A stretch of DNA of 64,000 bases from Limanda limanda (GCF_963576545.1 NW_026870547.1:434001-498000), one strand, 5' to 3'; shown: positions 1 through 11,557, numbered from the stretch's first letter. The notes: a model not told the origin generated them from the letters alone. A program made the numbers and translations.

Positions 1-312
1 AAGTCTCTCCGACCTTCACAAAAAAGGTTATTCAAGAATATCTCCTCAGATTTGGGGGAATTTCGTCGGTCGACCTCTTCCGAAGGTCGTACAAGCTCGG
101 GGATGGTACCAATCGATCCGCAGGACCCAAATTAGTCCAGATGCAACCACTTTCCAAGTCTCTCCGACCTTCACAAAAAAAGTTATTCAAGAATATCTCT
201 TTCTCCTATGTGCTTTCATCCCTAACCCTAACCCTTCCGAAAGTCGGAGAAGCTCAAGGATGGTACCGATCGATGCGCGCTACCCCATTTAGTGGGGGTA
301 GAGCCTACTTGC

Positions 313-356
313 AAGTCTCTCCGACCTTCACAAAAAAAGTTATTCAAGAATATCTC
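313..356 (+). repeat. 44-bp block common to A and B monomers (example copy)
   Basis: Each of the 400 units begins with this block (the last is cut at 39 bases). It runs from AAGTCTCTCCGACC through an A7 tract to GAATATCTC. Between families it is essentially identical, whereas the last 79 bp differ by about 29%. Only scattered variants are seen, for example A-to-T in the A tract in B at 2565 and 3846, CTCTCTGACC at 18431, 20830, 30923 and 33322, and AATGTCTC at 34767. Such a block could be a protein-binding box kept by selection or a region homogenised by conversion; the sequence alone cannot tell which. Confidence 0.85.
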
Positions 357-376
357 TTTCTCCTATGTGCTTTCAT

Positions 377-397
377 CCCTAACCCTAACCCTAACCC
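377..397 (-). repeat. Intra-monomer telomere-like tract (example copy)
   Basis: On the + strand this is CCCTAA three times followed by CCC. The - strand therefore carries four GGG runs separated by TTA, the smallest tract able to fold as one intramolecular G-quadruplex of the telomeric type. The tract sits at monomer positions 65-85 in each 163-bp A unit. The 157-bp units have three G-runs and the 151-bp unit at 49354 has two. Altogether there are about 849 CCCTAA copies in the window, all with the C-rich strand on +. A few are mutated, for example at 17467 (CCCTTACCC) and 21148 (CCCTATCCC). This is interstitial telomere-like sequence inside a satellite, not a chromosome end. Confidence 0.93.
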
Positions 398-442
398 TTC
401 CGAAAGTCGGAGAAGCTCAAGGATGGTACCGATCGATGCGCG

Positions 443-464
443 CTACCCCATTTAGTGGGGGTAG
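443..464. repeat. GC-rich hairpin in the A monomer (example copy)
   Basis: CTACCCC at 443-449 is the reverse complement of GGGGTAG at 458-464, with an 8-base spacer. An alternative register pairs CCCCA with TGGGG and leaves one bulged G. The structure recurs at monomer positions 131-152 of most A units. Monomers of the GCAACCCC type, mainly those before B units, have one stem mismatch. B units have CAGGACCC and AGTCCAG here instead and lose this stem. Whether it folds in vivo is unknown. A recombination or protein-recognition role would be inference. Confidence 0.7.
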
Positions 465-3400
465 AGCCTACTTGCAAGTCTCTCCGACCTTCACAAAAAA
501 AGTTATTCAAGAATATCTCTTTCTCCTATGTGCTTTCATCCCTAACCCTAACCCTAACCCTTCCGAAAGTCGGAGAAGCTCAAGGATGGTACCGATCGAT
601 GTGCGCTACCCCATTTAGTGGGGGTAGAGCCTACATGCAAGTCTCTCCGACCTTCACAAAAAAAGTTATTCAAGAATATCTCTTTCTCCTATGTGCTTTC
701 ATCCCTAACCCTAACCCTAACCCTTCCAAAAGTCGGAGAAGCTCAAGGATGGTACTGATCGATGCGCGCAACCCCATTTAGTGGGGGTAGAGCCTACTTG
801 CAAGTCTCTCCGACCTTCACAAAAAAAGTTATTCAAGAATATCTCCTCAGATTTGGGGGAATTTCGTCGGTCGACCTCTTCCGAAGGTCGTACAAGCTCG
901 GGGATGGTACCAATCGATCTGCAGGACCCAAATTAGTCCAGATGCAACCACTTTCCAAGTCTCTCCGACCTTCACAAAAAAAGTTATTCAAGAATATCTC
1001 TTTCTCCTATGTGCTTTCATCCCTAACCCTAACCCTAACCCTTCCGAAAGTCGGAGAAGCTCAAGGATGGTACCGATCGATGCGTGCTACCCCATTTAGT
1101 GGGGGTAGAGCCTACTTGCAAGTCTCTCCGACCTTCACAAAAAAAGTTATTCAAGAATATCTCTTTCTCCTATGTGCTTTCATCCCTAACCCTAACCCTA
1201 ACCCTTCCGAAAGTCGGAGAAGCTCAAGGATGGTACCGATCGATGCGCGCTACCCCATTTAGTGGGGGTAGAGCCTACTTTCAAGTCTCTCCGACCTTCA
1301 CAAAAAAAGTTATTCAAGAATATCTCCTCAGATTTGGGGGAATTTCGTCGGTCGACCTCTTTCGAAGGTCGTACAAGCTCGGGGATGGTACCAATCGATC
1401 CGCAGGACCCAAATTAGTCCAGATGCAACCACTTTTCAAGTCTCTCCGACCTTCACAAAAAAAGTTATTCAAGAATATCTCTTTCTCCTATGTGCTTTCA
1501 TCCCTAACCCTAACCCTAACCCTTCCGAAAGTCGGAGAAGCTCAAGGATGGTACCGATCGATGCGCGCTACCCCATTTAGTGGGGGTAGAGCCTACTTGC
1601 AAGTCTCTCCGACCTTCACAAAAAAAGTTATTCAAGAATATCTCTTTCTCCTATGTGCTTTCATCCCTAACCCTAACCCTAACCCTTCCGAAAGTCGGAG
1701 AAGCTCAAGGATGGTACCGATCGATGCGCGCTACCCCATTTAGTGGGGGTAGAGCCTACTTTCAAGTCTCTCCGACCTTCACAAAAAAAGTTATTCAAGA
1801 ATATCTCCTCAGATTTGGGGGAATTTCGTCGGTCGACCTCTTCCGAAGGTCGTACAAGCTCGGGGATGGTACCAATCGATCCGCAGGACCCAAATTAGTC
1901 CAGATGCAACCACTTTTCAAGTCTCTCCGACCTTCACAAAAAAAGTTATTCAAGAATATCTCTTTCTCCTATGTGCTTTCATCCCTAACCCTAACCCTTC
2001 CGAAAGTCGGAGAAGCTCAAGGATGGTACCGATCGATGCGCGCTACCCCATTTAGTGGGGGTAGAGCCTACTTGCAAGTCTCTCCGACCTTCACAAAAAA
2101 AGTTATTCAAGAATATCTCTTTCTCCTATGTGCTTTCATCCCTAACCCTAACCCTAACCCTTCCGAAAGTCGGAGAAGCTCAAGGATGGTACCGATCGAT
2201 GCGCGCTACCCCATTTAGTGGGGGTAGAGCCTACTTGCAAGTCTCTCCGACCTTCACAAAAAAAGTTATTCAAGAATATCTCTTTCTCCTATGTGCTTTC
2301 ATCCCTAACCCTAACCCTAACCCTTCCGAAAGTCGGAGAAGCTCAAGGATGGTACCGATCGATGCGCGCTACCCCATTTAGTGGGGGTAGAGCCTACTTG
2401 CAAGTCTCTCCGACCTTCACAAAAAAAGTTATTCAAGAATATCTCTTTCTCCTATGTGCTTTCATCCCTAACCCTAACCCTAACCCTTCCGAAAGTCGGA
2501 GAAGCTCAAGGATGGTACTGATCGATGCGCGCAACCCCATTTAGTGGGGGTAGAGCCTACTTGCAAGTCTCTCCGACCTTCACAAAAAATGTTATTCAAG
2601 AATATCTCCTCAGATTTGGGGGAATTTCGTCGGTCGACCTCTTCCGAAGGTCGTACAAGCTCGGGGATGGTACCAATCGATCCGCAGGACCCAAATTAGT
2701 CCAGATGCAACCACTTTCCAAGTCTCTCCGACCTTCACAAAAAAAGTTATTCAAGAATATCTCTTTCTCCTATGTGCTTTCATCCCTAACCCTAACCCTA
2801 ACCCTTCCGAAAGTCGGAGAAGCTCAAGGATGGTACCGATCGATGCGCGCTACCCCATTTAGTGGGGGTAGAGCCTACTTGCAAGTCTCTCCGACCTTCA
2901 CAAAAAAAGTTATTCAAGAATATCTCTTTCTCCTATGTGCTTTCATCCCTAACCCTAACCCTAACCCTTCCGAAAGTCGGAGAAGCTCAAGGATGGTACC
3001 GATCGATGCGCGCTACCCCATTTAGTGGGGGTAGAGCCTACTTTCAAGTCTCTCCGACCTTCACAAAAAAAGTTATTCAAGAATATCTCCTCAGATTTGG
3101 GGGAATTTCGTCGGTCGACCTCTTCCGAAGGTCGTACAAGCTCGGGGATGGTACCAATCGATCCGCAGGACCCAAATTAGTCCAGATGCAACCACTTTTC
3201 AAGTCTCTCCGACCTTCACAAAAAAAGTTATTCAAGAATATCTCTTTCTCCTATGTGCTTTCATCCCTAACCCTAACCCTTCCGAAAGTCGGAGAAGCTC
3301 AAGGATGGTACCGATCGATGCGCGCTACCCCATTTAGTGGGGGTAGAGCCTACTTGCAAGTCTCTCCGACCTTCACAAAAAAAGTTATTCAAGAATATCT

Positions 3401-3683
3401 CTTTCTCCTATGTGCTTTCATCCCTAACCCTAACCCTAACCCTTCCGAAAGTCGGAGAAGCTCAAGGATGGTACCGATCGATGCGCGCTACCCCATTTAG
3501 TGGGGGTAGAGCCTACTTGCAAGTCTCTCCGACCTTCACAAAAAAAGTTATTCAAGAATATCTCTTTCTCCTATGTGCTTTCATCCCTAACCCTAACCCT
3601 AACCCTTCCGAAAGTCGGAGAAGCTCAAGGATGGTACCGATCGATGCGCGCTACCCCATTTAGTGGGGGTAGAGCCTACTTGC

Positions 3684-3845
3684 AAGTCTCTCCGACCTTC
3701 ACAAAAAAGTTATTCAAGAATATCTCTTTCTCCTATGTGCTTTCATCCCTAACCCTAACCCTAACCCTTCCGAAAGTCGGAGAAGCTCAAGGATGGTACT
3801 GATCGATGCGCGCAACCCCATTTAGTGGGGGTAGAGCCTACTTGC
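3684..3845 (+). repeat. A monomer with a one-base deletion in its A tract (162 bp)
   Basis: This unit has six A residues instead of seven at monomer positions 20-26. It is otherwise a three-repeat A unit with the GCAACCCC ending and precedes the B unit at 3846. The deletion is absent from its duplicate at 2402, so it arose after the 1.28-kb duplication or is a homopolymer sequencing error. Confidence 0.85.
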
Positions 3846-6421
3846 AAGTCTCTCCGACCTTCACAAAAAATGTTATTCAAGAATATCTCCTCAGATTTGG
3901 GGGAATTTCGTCGGTCGACCTCTTCCGAAGGTCGTACAAGCTCGGGGATGGTACCAATCGATCCGCAGGACCCAAATTAGTCCAGATGCAACCACTTTCC
4001 AAGTCTCTCCGACCTTCACAAAAAAAGTTATTCAAGAATATCTCTTTCTCCTATGTGCTTTCATCCCTAACCCTAACCCTAACCCTTCCGAAAGTCGGAG
4101 AAGCTCAAGGATGGTACCGATCGATGCGCGCTACCCCATTTAGTGGGGGTAGAGCCTACTTGCAAGTCTCTCCGACCTTCACAAAAAAAGTTATTCAAGA
4201 ATATCTCTTTCTCCTATGTGCTTTCATCCCTAACCCTAACCCTAACCCTTCCGAAAGTCGGAGAAGCTCAAGGATGGTACCGATCGATGCGCGCTACCCC
4301 ATTTAGTGGGGGTAGAGCCTACTTGCAAGTCTCTCCGACCTTCACAAAAAAAGTTATTCAAGAATATCTCTTTCTCCTATGTGCTTTCATCCCTAACCCT
4401 AACCCTAACCCTTCCGAAAGTCGGAGAAGCTCAAGGATGGTACCGATCGATGTGCGCTACCCCATTTAGTGGGGGTAGAGCCTACATGCAAGTCTCTCCG
4501 ACCTTCACAAAAAAAGTTATTCAAGAATATCTCTTTCTCCTATGTGCTTTCATCCCTAACCCTAACCCTAACCCTTCCAAAAGTCGGAGAAGCTCAAGGA
4601 TGGTACTGATCGATGCGCGCAACCCCATTTAGTGGGGGTAGAGCCTACTTGCAAGTCTCTCCGACCTTCACAAAAAAAGTTATTCAAGAATATCTCCTCA
4701 GATTTGGGGGAATTTCGTCGGTCGACCTCTTCCGAAGGTCGTACAAGCTCGGGGATGGTACCAATCGATCTGCAGGACCCAAATTAGTCCAGATGCAACC
4801 ACTTTCCAAGTCTCTCCGACCTTCACAAAAAAAGTTATTCAAGAATATCTCTTTCTCCTATGTGCTTTCATCCCTAACCCTAACCCTAACCCTTCCGAAA
4901 GTCGGAGAAGCTCAAGGATGGTACCGATCGATGCGCGCTACCCCATTTAGTGGGGGTAGAGCCTACTTGCAAGTCTCTCCGACCTTCACAAAAACAGTTA
5001 TTCAAGAATATCTCTTTCTCCTATGTGCTTTCATCCCTAACCCTAACCCTAACCCTTCCGAAAGTCGGAGAAGCTCAAGGATGGTACCGATCGATGCGCG
5101 CTACCCCATTTAGTGGGGGTAGAGCCTACTTTCAAGTCTCTCCGACCTTCACAAAAAAAGTTATTCAAGAATATCTCCTCAGATTTGGGGGAATTTCGTC
5201 GGTCGACCTCTTCCGAAGGTCGTACAAGCTCGGGGATGGTACCAATCGATCCGCAGGACCCAAATTAGTCCAGATGCAACCACTTTTCAAGTCTCTCCGA
5301 CCTTCACAAAAAAAGTTATTCAAGAATATCTCTTTCTCCTATGTGCTTTCATCCCTAACCCTAACCCTAACCCTTCCGAAAGTCGGAGAAGCTCAAGGAT
5401 GGTACCGATCGATGCGCGCTACCCCATTTAGTGGGGGTAGAGCCTACTTGCAAGTCTCTCCGACCTTCACAAAAAAAGTTATTCAAGAATATCTCTTTCT
5501 CCTATGTGCTTTCATCCCTAACCCTAACCCTAACCCTTCCGAAAGTCGGAGAAGCTCAATGATGGTACCGATCGATGCGCGCTACCCCATTTAGTGGGGG
5601 TAGAGCCTACTTTCAAGTCTCTCCGACCTTCACAAAAAAAGTTATTCAAGAATATCTCCTCAGATTTGGGGGAATTTCGTCGGTCGACCTCTTCCGAAGG
5701 TCGTACAAGCTCGGGGATGGTACCAATCGATCCGCAGGACCCAAATTAGTCCAGATGCAACCACTTTTCAAGTCTCTCCGACCTTCACAAAAAAAGTTAT
5801 TCAAGAATATCTCTTTCTCCTATGTGCTTTCATCCCTAACCCTAACCCTAACCCTTCCGAAAGTCGGAGAAGCTCAAGGATGGTACCGATCGATGCGCGC
5901 TACCCCATTTAGTGGGGGTAGAGCCTACTTGCAAGTCTCTCCGACCTTCACAAAAAAAGTTATTCAAGAATATCTCTTTCTCCTATGTGCTTTCATCCCT
6001 AACCCTAACCCTAACCCTTCCGAAAGTCGGAGAAGCTCAAGGATGGTACCGATCGATGCGCGCTACCCCATTTAGTGGGGGTAGAGCCTACTTGCAAGTC
6101 TCTCCGACCTTCACAAAAAAAGTTATTCAAGAATATCTCTTTCTCCTATGTGCTTTCATCCCTAACCCTAACCCTAACCCTTCCGAAAGTCGGAGAAGCT
6201 CAAGGATGGTACCGATCGATGCGCGCTACCCCATTTAGTGGGGGTACAGCCTACTTGCAAGTCTCTCCGACCTTCACAAAAAAAGTTATTCAAGAATATC
6301 TCTTTCTCCTATGTGCTTTCATCCCTAACCCTAACCCTAACCCTTCCGAAAGTCGGAGAAGCTCAAGGATGGTACTGATCGATGCGCGCAACCCCATTTA
6401 GTGGGGGTAGAGCCTACTTGC

Positions 6422-9400
6422 AAGTCTCTCCGACCTTCACAAAAAAAGTTATTCAAGAATATCTCCTCAGATTTGGGGGAATTTCGTCGGTCGACCTCTT
6501 CCGAAGGTCGTACAAGCTCGGGGATGGTACCAATCGATCCGCAGGACCCAAATTAGTCCAGATGCAACCACTTTCCAAGTCTCTCCGACCTTCACAAAAA
6601 AAGTTATTCAAGAATATCTCTTTCTCCTATGTGCTTTCATCCCTAACCCTAACCCTTCCGAAAGTCGGAGAAGCTCAAGGATGGTACCGATCGATGCGCG
6701 CTACCCCATTTAGTGGGGGTAGAGCCTACTTGCAAGTCTCTCCGACCTTCACAAAAAAAGTTATTCAAGAATATCTCTTTCTCCTATGTGCTTTCATCCC
6801 TAACCCTAACCCTAACCCTTCCGAAAGTCGGAGAAGCTCAAGGATGGTACTGATCGATGCGCGCAACCCCATTTAGTGGGGGTACAGCCTACTTGCAAGT
6901 CTCTCCGACCTTCACAAAAAAAGTTATTCAAGAATATCTCTTTCTCCTATGTGCTTTCATCCCTAACCCTAACCCTAACCCTTCCGAAAGTCGGAGAAGC
7001 TCAAGGATGGTACCGATCGATGCGCGCTACCCCATTTAGTGGGGGTAGAGCCTACTTGCAAGTCTCTCCGACCTTCACAAAAAAAGTTATTCAAGAATAT
7101 CTCTTTCTCCTATGTGCTTTCATCCCTAACCCTAACCCTAACCCTTCCGAAAGTCGGAGAAGCTCAAGGATGGTACCGATCGATGCGCGCTACCCCATTT
7201 AGTGGGGGTAGAGCCTACTTTCAAGTCTCTCCGACCTTCACAAAAAAAGTTATTCAAGAATATCTCTTTCTCCTATGTGCTTTCATCCCTAACCCTAACC
7301 CTAACCCTTCCGAAAGTCGGAGAAGCTCAAGGATGGTACCGATCGATGCGCGCTACCCCATTTAGTGGGGGTAGAGCCTACTTGCAAGTCTCTCCGACCT
7401 TCACAAAAAAAGTTATTCAAGAATATCTCTTTCTCCTATGTGCTTTCATCCCTAACCCTAACCCTAACCCTTCCAAAAGTCGGAGAAGCTCAAGGATGGT
7501 ACTGATCGATGCGCGCAACCCCATTTAGTGGGGGTAGAGCCTACTTGCAAGTCTCTCCGACCTTCACAAAAAAAGTTATTCAAGAATATCTCCTCAGATT
7601 TGGGGGAATTTCGTCGGTCGACCTCTTCCGAAGGTCGTACAAGCTCGGGGATGGTACCAATCGATCTGCAGGACCCAAATTAGTCCAGATGCAACCACTT
7701 TCCAAGTCTCTCCGACCTTCACAAAAAAAGTTATTCAAGAATATCTCTTTCTCCTATGTGCTTTCATCCCTAACCCTAACCCTAACCCTTCCGAAAGTCG
7801 GAGAAGCTCAAGGATGGTACCGATCGATGCGCGCTACCCCATTTAGTGGGGGTAGAGCCTACTTGCAAGTCTCTCCGACCTTCACAAAAAAAGTTATTCA
7901 AGAATATCTCTTTCTCCTATGTGCTTTCATCCCTAACCCTAACCCTAACCCTTCCGAAAGTCGGAGAAGCTCAAGGATGGTACCGATCGATGCGCGCTAC
8001 CCCATTTAGTGGGGGTAGAGCCTACTTGCAAGTCTCTCCGACCTTCACAAAAAAAGTTATTCAAGAATATCTCCTCAGATTTGGGGGAATTTCGTCGGTC
8101 GACCTCTTCCGAAGGTCGTACAAGCTCGGGGATGGTACCAATCGATCCGCAGGACCCAAATTAGTCCAGATGCAACCACTTTTCAAGTCTCTCCGACCTT
8201 CACAAAAAAAGTTATTCAAGAATATCTCTTTCTCCTATGTGCTTTCATCCCTAACCCTAACCCTAACCCTTCCGAAAGTCGGAGAAGCTCAAGGATGGTA
8301 CCGATCGATGCGCGCTACCCCATTTAGTGGGGGTAGAGCCTACTTGCAAGTCTCTCCGACCTTCACAAAAAAAGTTATTCAAGAATATCTCTTTCTCCTA
8401 TGTGCTTTCATCCCTAACCCTAACCCTAACCCTTCCGAAAGTCGGAGAAGCTCAAGGATGGTACCGATCGATGCGCGCTACCCCATTTAGTGGGGGTAGA
8501 GCCTACTTGCAAGTCTCTCCGACCTTCACAAAAAAAGTTATTCAAGAATATCTCTTTCTCCTATGTGCTTTCATCCCTAACCCTAACCCTAACCCTTCCG
8601 AAAGTCGGAGAAGCTCAAGGATGGTACCGATCGATGCGCGCTACCCCATTTAGTGGGGGTAGAGCCTACTTGCAAGTCTCTCCGACCTTCACAAAAAAAG
8701 TTATTCAAGAATATCTCTTTCTCCTATGTGCTTTCATCCCTAACCCTAACCCTAACCCTTCCGAAAGTCGGAGAAGCTCAAGGATGGTACTGATCGATGC
8801 GCGCAACCCCATTTAGTGGGGGTAGAGCCTACTTGCAAGTCTCTCCGACCTTCACAAAAAAAGTTATTCAAGAATATCTCCTCAGATTTGGGGGAATTTC
8901 GTCGGTCGACCTCTTCCGAAGATCGTACAAGCTCGGGGATGGTACCAATCGATCCGCAGGACCCAAATTAGTCCAGATGCAACCACTTTCCAAGTCTCTC
9001 CGACCTTCACAAAAAAAGTTATTCAAGAATATCTCTTTCTCCTATGTGCTTTCATCCCTAACCCTAACCCTTCCGAAAGTCGGAGAAGCTCAAGGATGGT
9101 ACCGATCGATGCGCGCTACCCCATTTAGTGGGGGTAGAGCCTACTTGCAAGTCTCTCCGACCTTCACAAAAAAAGTTATTCAAGAATATCTCTTTCTCCT
9201 ATGTGCTTTCATCCCTAACCCTAACCCTAACCCTTCCGAAAGTCGGAGAAGCTCAAGGATGGTACTGATCGATGCGCGCAACCCCATTTAGTGGGGGTAG
9301 AGCCTACTTGCAAGTCTCTCCGACCTTCACAAAAAAAGTTATTCAAGAATATCTCTTTCTCCTATGTGCTTTCATCCCTAACCCTAACCCTAACCCTTCC

Positions 9401-11557
9401 GAAAGTCGGAGAAGCTCAAGGATGGTACCGATCGATGCGGGCTACCCCATTTAGTGGGAGTAGAGCCTACTTGCAAGTCTCTCCGACCTTCACAAAAAAA
9501 GTTATTCAAGAATATCTCTTTCTCCTATGTGCTTTCATCCCTAACCCTAACCCTAACCCTTCCGAAAGTCGGAGAAGCTCAAGGATGGTACCGATCGATG
9601 CGCGCTACCCCATTTAGTGGGGGTAGAGCCTACTTGCAAGTCTCTCCGACCTTCACAAAAAAAGTTATTCAAGAATATCTCCTCAGATTTGGGGGAATTT
9701 CGTCGGTCGACCTCTTCCGAAGGTCGTACAAGCTCGGGGATGGTACCAATCGATCCGCAGGACCCAAATTAGTCCAGATGCAACCACTTTTCAAGTCTCT
9801 CCGACCTTCACAAAAAAAGTTATTCAAGAATATCTCTTTCTCCTATGTGCTTTCATCCCTAACCCTAACCCTAACCCTTCCGAAAGTCGGAGAAGCTCAA
9901 GGATGGTACCGATCGATGCGCGCTACCCCATTTAGTGGGGGTAGAGCCTACTTGCAAGTCTCTCCGACCTTCACAAAAAAAGTTATTCAAGAATATCTCT
10001 TTCTCCTATGTGCTTTCATCCCTAACCCTAACCCTAACCCTTCCGAAAGTCGGAGAAGCTCAAGGATGGTACCGATCGATGCGCGCTACCCCATTTAGTG
10101 GGGGTAGAGCCTACTTGCAAGTCTCTCCGACCTTCACAAAAAAAGTTATTCAAGAATATCTCTTTCTCCTATGTGCTTTCATCCCTAACCCTAACCCTAA
10201 CCCTTCCGAAAGTCGGAGAAGCTCAAGGATGGTACCGATCGATGCGCGCTACCCCATGTAGTGGGGGTAGAGCCTACTTGCAAGTCTCTCCGACCTTCAC
10301 AAAAAAAGTTATTCAAGAATATCTCTTTCTCCTATGTGCTTTCATCCCTAACCCTAACCCTAACCCTTCCGAAAGTCGGAGAAGCTCAAGGATGGTACTG
10401 ATCGATGCGCGCAACCCCATTTAGTGGGGGTAGAGCCTACTTGCAAGTCTCTCCGACCTTCACAAAAAAAGTTATTCAAGAATATCTCCTCAGATTTGGG
10501 GGAATTTCGTCGGTCGACCTCTTCCGAAGATCGTACAAGCTCGGGGATGGTACCAATCGATCCGCAGGACCCAAATTAGTCCAGATGCAACCACTTTCCA
10601 AGTCTCTCCGACCTTCACAAAAAAAGTTATTCAAGAATATCTCTTTCTCCAATGTGCTTTCATCCCTAACCCTAACCCTTCCGAAAGTCGGAGAAGCTCA
10701 AGGATGGTACCGATCGATGCGCGCTACCCCATTTAGTGGGGGTAGAGCCTACTTGCAAGTCTCTCCGACCTTCACAAAAAAAGTTATTCAAGAATATCTC
10801 TTTCTCCTATGTGCTTTCATCCCTAACCCTAACCCTAACCCTTCCGAAAGTCGGAGAAGCTCAAGGATGGTACTGATCGATGCGCGCAACCCCATTTAGT
10901 GGGGGTAGAGCCTACTTGCAAGTCTCTCCGACCTTCACAAAAAAAGTTATTCAAGAATATCTCTTTCTCCTATGTGCTTTCATCCCTAACCCTAACCCTA
11001 ACCCTTCCGAAAGTCGGAGAAGCTCAAGGATGGTACCGATCGATGCGCGCTACCCCATTTAGTGGGAGTAGAGCCTACTTGCAAGTCTCTCCGACCTTCA
11101 CAAAAAAAGTTATTCAAGAATATCTCCTCAGATTTGGGGGAATTTCGTCGGTCGACCTCTTCCGAAGGTCGTACAAGCTCGGGGATGGTACCAATCGATC
11201 CGCAGGACCCAAATTAGTCCAGATGCAACCACTTTCCAAGTCTCTCCGACCTTCACAAAAAAAGTTATTCAAGAATATCTCTTTCTCCTATGTGCTTTCA
11301 TCCCTAACCCTAACCCTTCCGAAAGTCGGAGAAGCTCAAGGATGGTACCGATCGATGCGCGCTACCCCATTTAGTGGGGGTAGAGCCTACTTGCAAGTCT
11401 CTCCGACCTTCACAAAAAAAGTTATTCAAGAATATCTCTTTCTCCTATGTGCTTTCATCCCTAACCCTAACCCTAACCCTTCCGAAAGTCGGAGAAGCTC
11501 AAGGATGGTACCGATCGATGCGCGCAACCCCATTTAGTGGGGGTAGAGCCTACTTGC
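6422..11557 (+). repeat. Sub-array 2 with a 1608-bp ten-monomer duplication
   Basis: The A-run lengths after B units at 6422, 7549, 8030, 8837, 9638, 10445 and 11083 are 6,2,4,4,4,3,2. The block 8837-10444 (155,157,163,163,163,155 and then four of 163) restarts at 10445. Both copies share GAAGATCG in the B unit (8837 and 10445) and GGGAGTAG in the third A unit (9312 and 10920). The second copy departs from the first at 11083, where a B unit takes the place of an A unit. Three A units with the B-adjacent GCAACCCC ending (6734, 9149, 10757) are followed here by A rather than B. Confidence 0.85.

Larger units (their letters stand above)
313..475 (+). repeat. Representative A3 monomer (163 bp)
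   Basis: This is the commonest unit (252 copies of this length). Positions 1-44 are the block shared with B, including an A7 tract at 20-26. Positions 45-64 are pyrimidine-rich. Positions 65-85 are three CCCTAA repeats plus CCC. Positions 86-101 contain TCCGAAAGTCGGAGA, an imperfect dyad. Positions 113-130 carry overlapping KpnI, PvuI, ClaI and BssHII-type sites (GGTACCGATCGATGCGCGC). Positions 131-152 form a GC-rich hairpin. There are about seven CpG sites. Variants ending GCAACCCC instead of GCTACCCC at 130-137 mostly lie immediately upstream of B units. Of 298 full A units, 252 are 163 bp, two are 162 bp through single-base deletions (3684, 63168) and the rest are 157 or 151 bp. Confidence 0.95.
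1..6421 (+). repeat. Sub-array 1: B units followed by 2 or 4 A units
   Basis: The A-run lengths after successive B units are 4,2,2,4,2,4,4,2,2,4. Two duplications are visible. Positions 1764-3045 and 3046-4326 are tandem copies of an eight-unit block (1282 bp, 1281 after a one-base deletion). The region around 313-1600 recurs at 4164-5451 with an offset of 3851 bp and shares rare markers: GATGTGCGC in the A unit at 476 and 4327, the CATGC ending just before 639 and 4490, and TCCAAAAG at 639 and 4490. Both B units following a TCCAAAAG unit carry the PstI-type GATCTGCAG variant. The first B unit (1-155) has a private A-to-G change in its A tract. Confidence 0.88.

Noticed and set aside
377..397. 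A true telomere or chromosome end
   Set aside because: CCCTAA occurs in groups of one to three at a fixed place inside each A monomer, never as a long terminal run.
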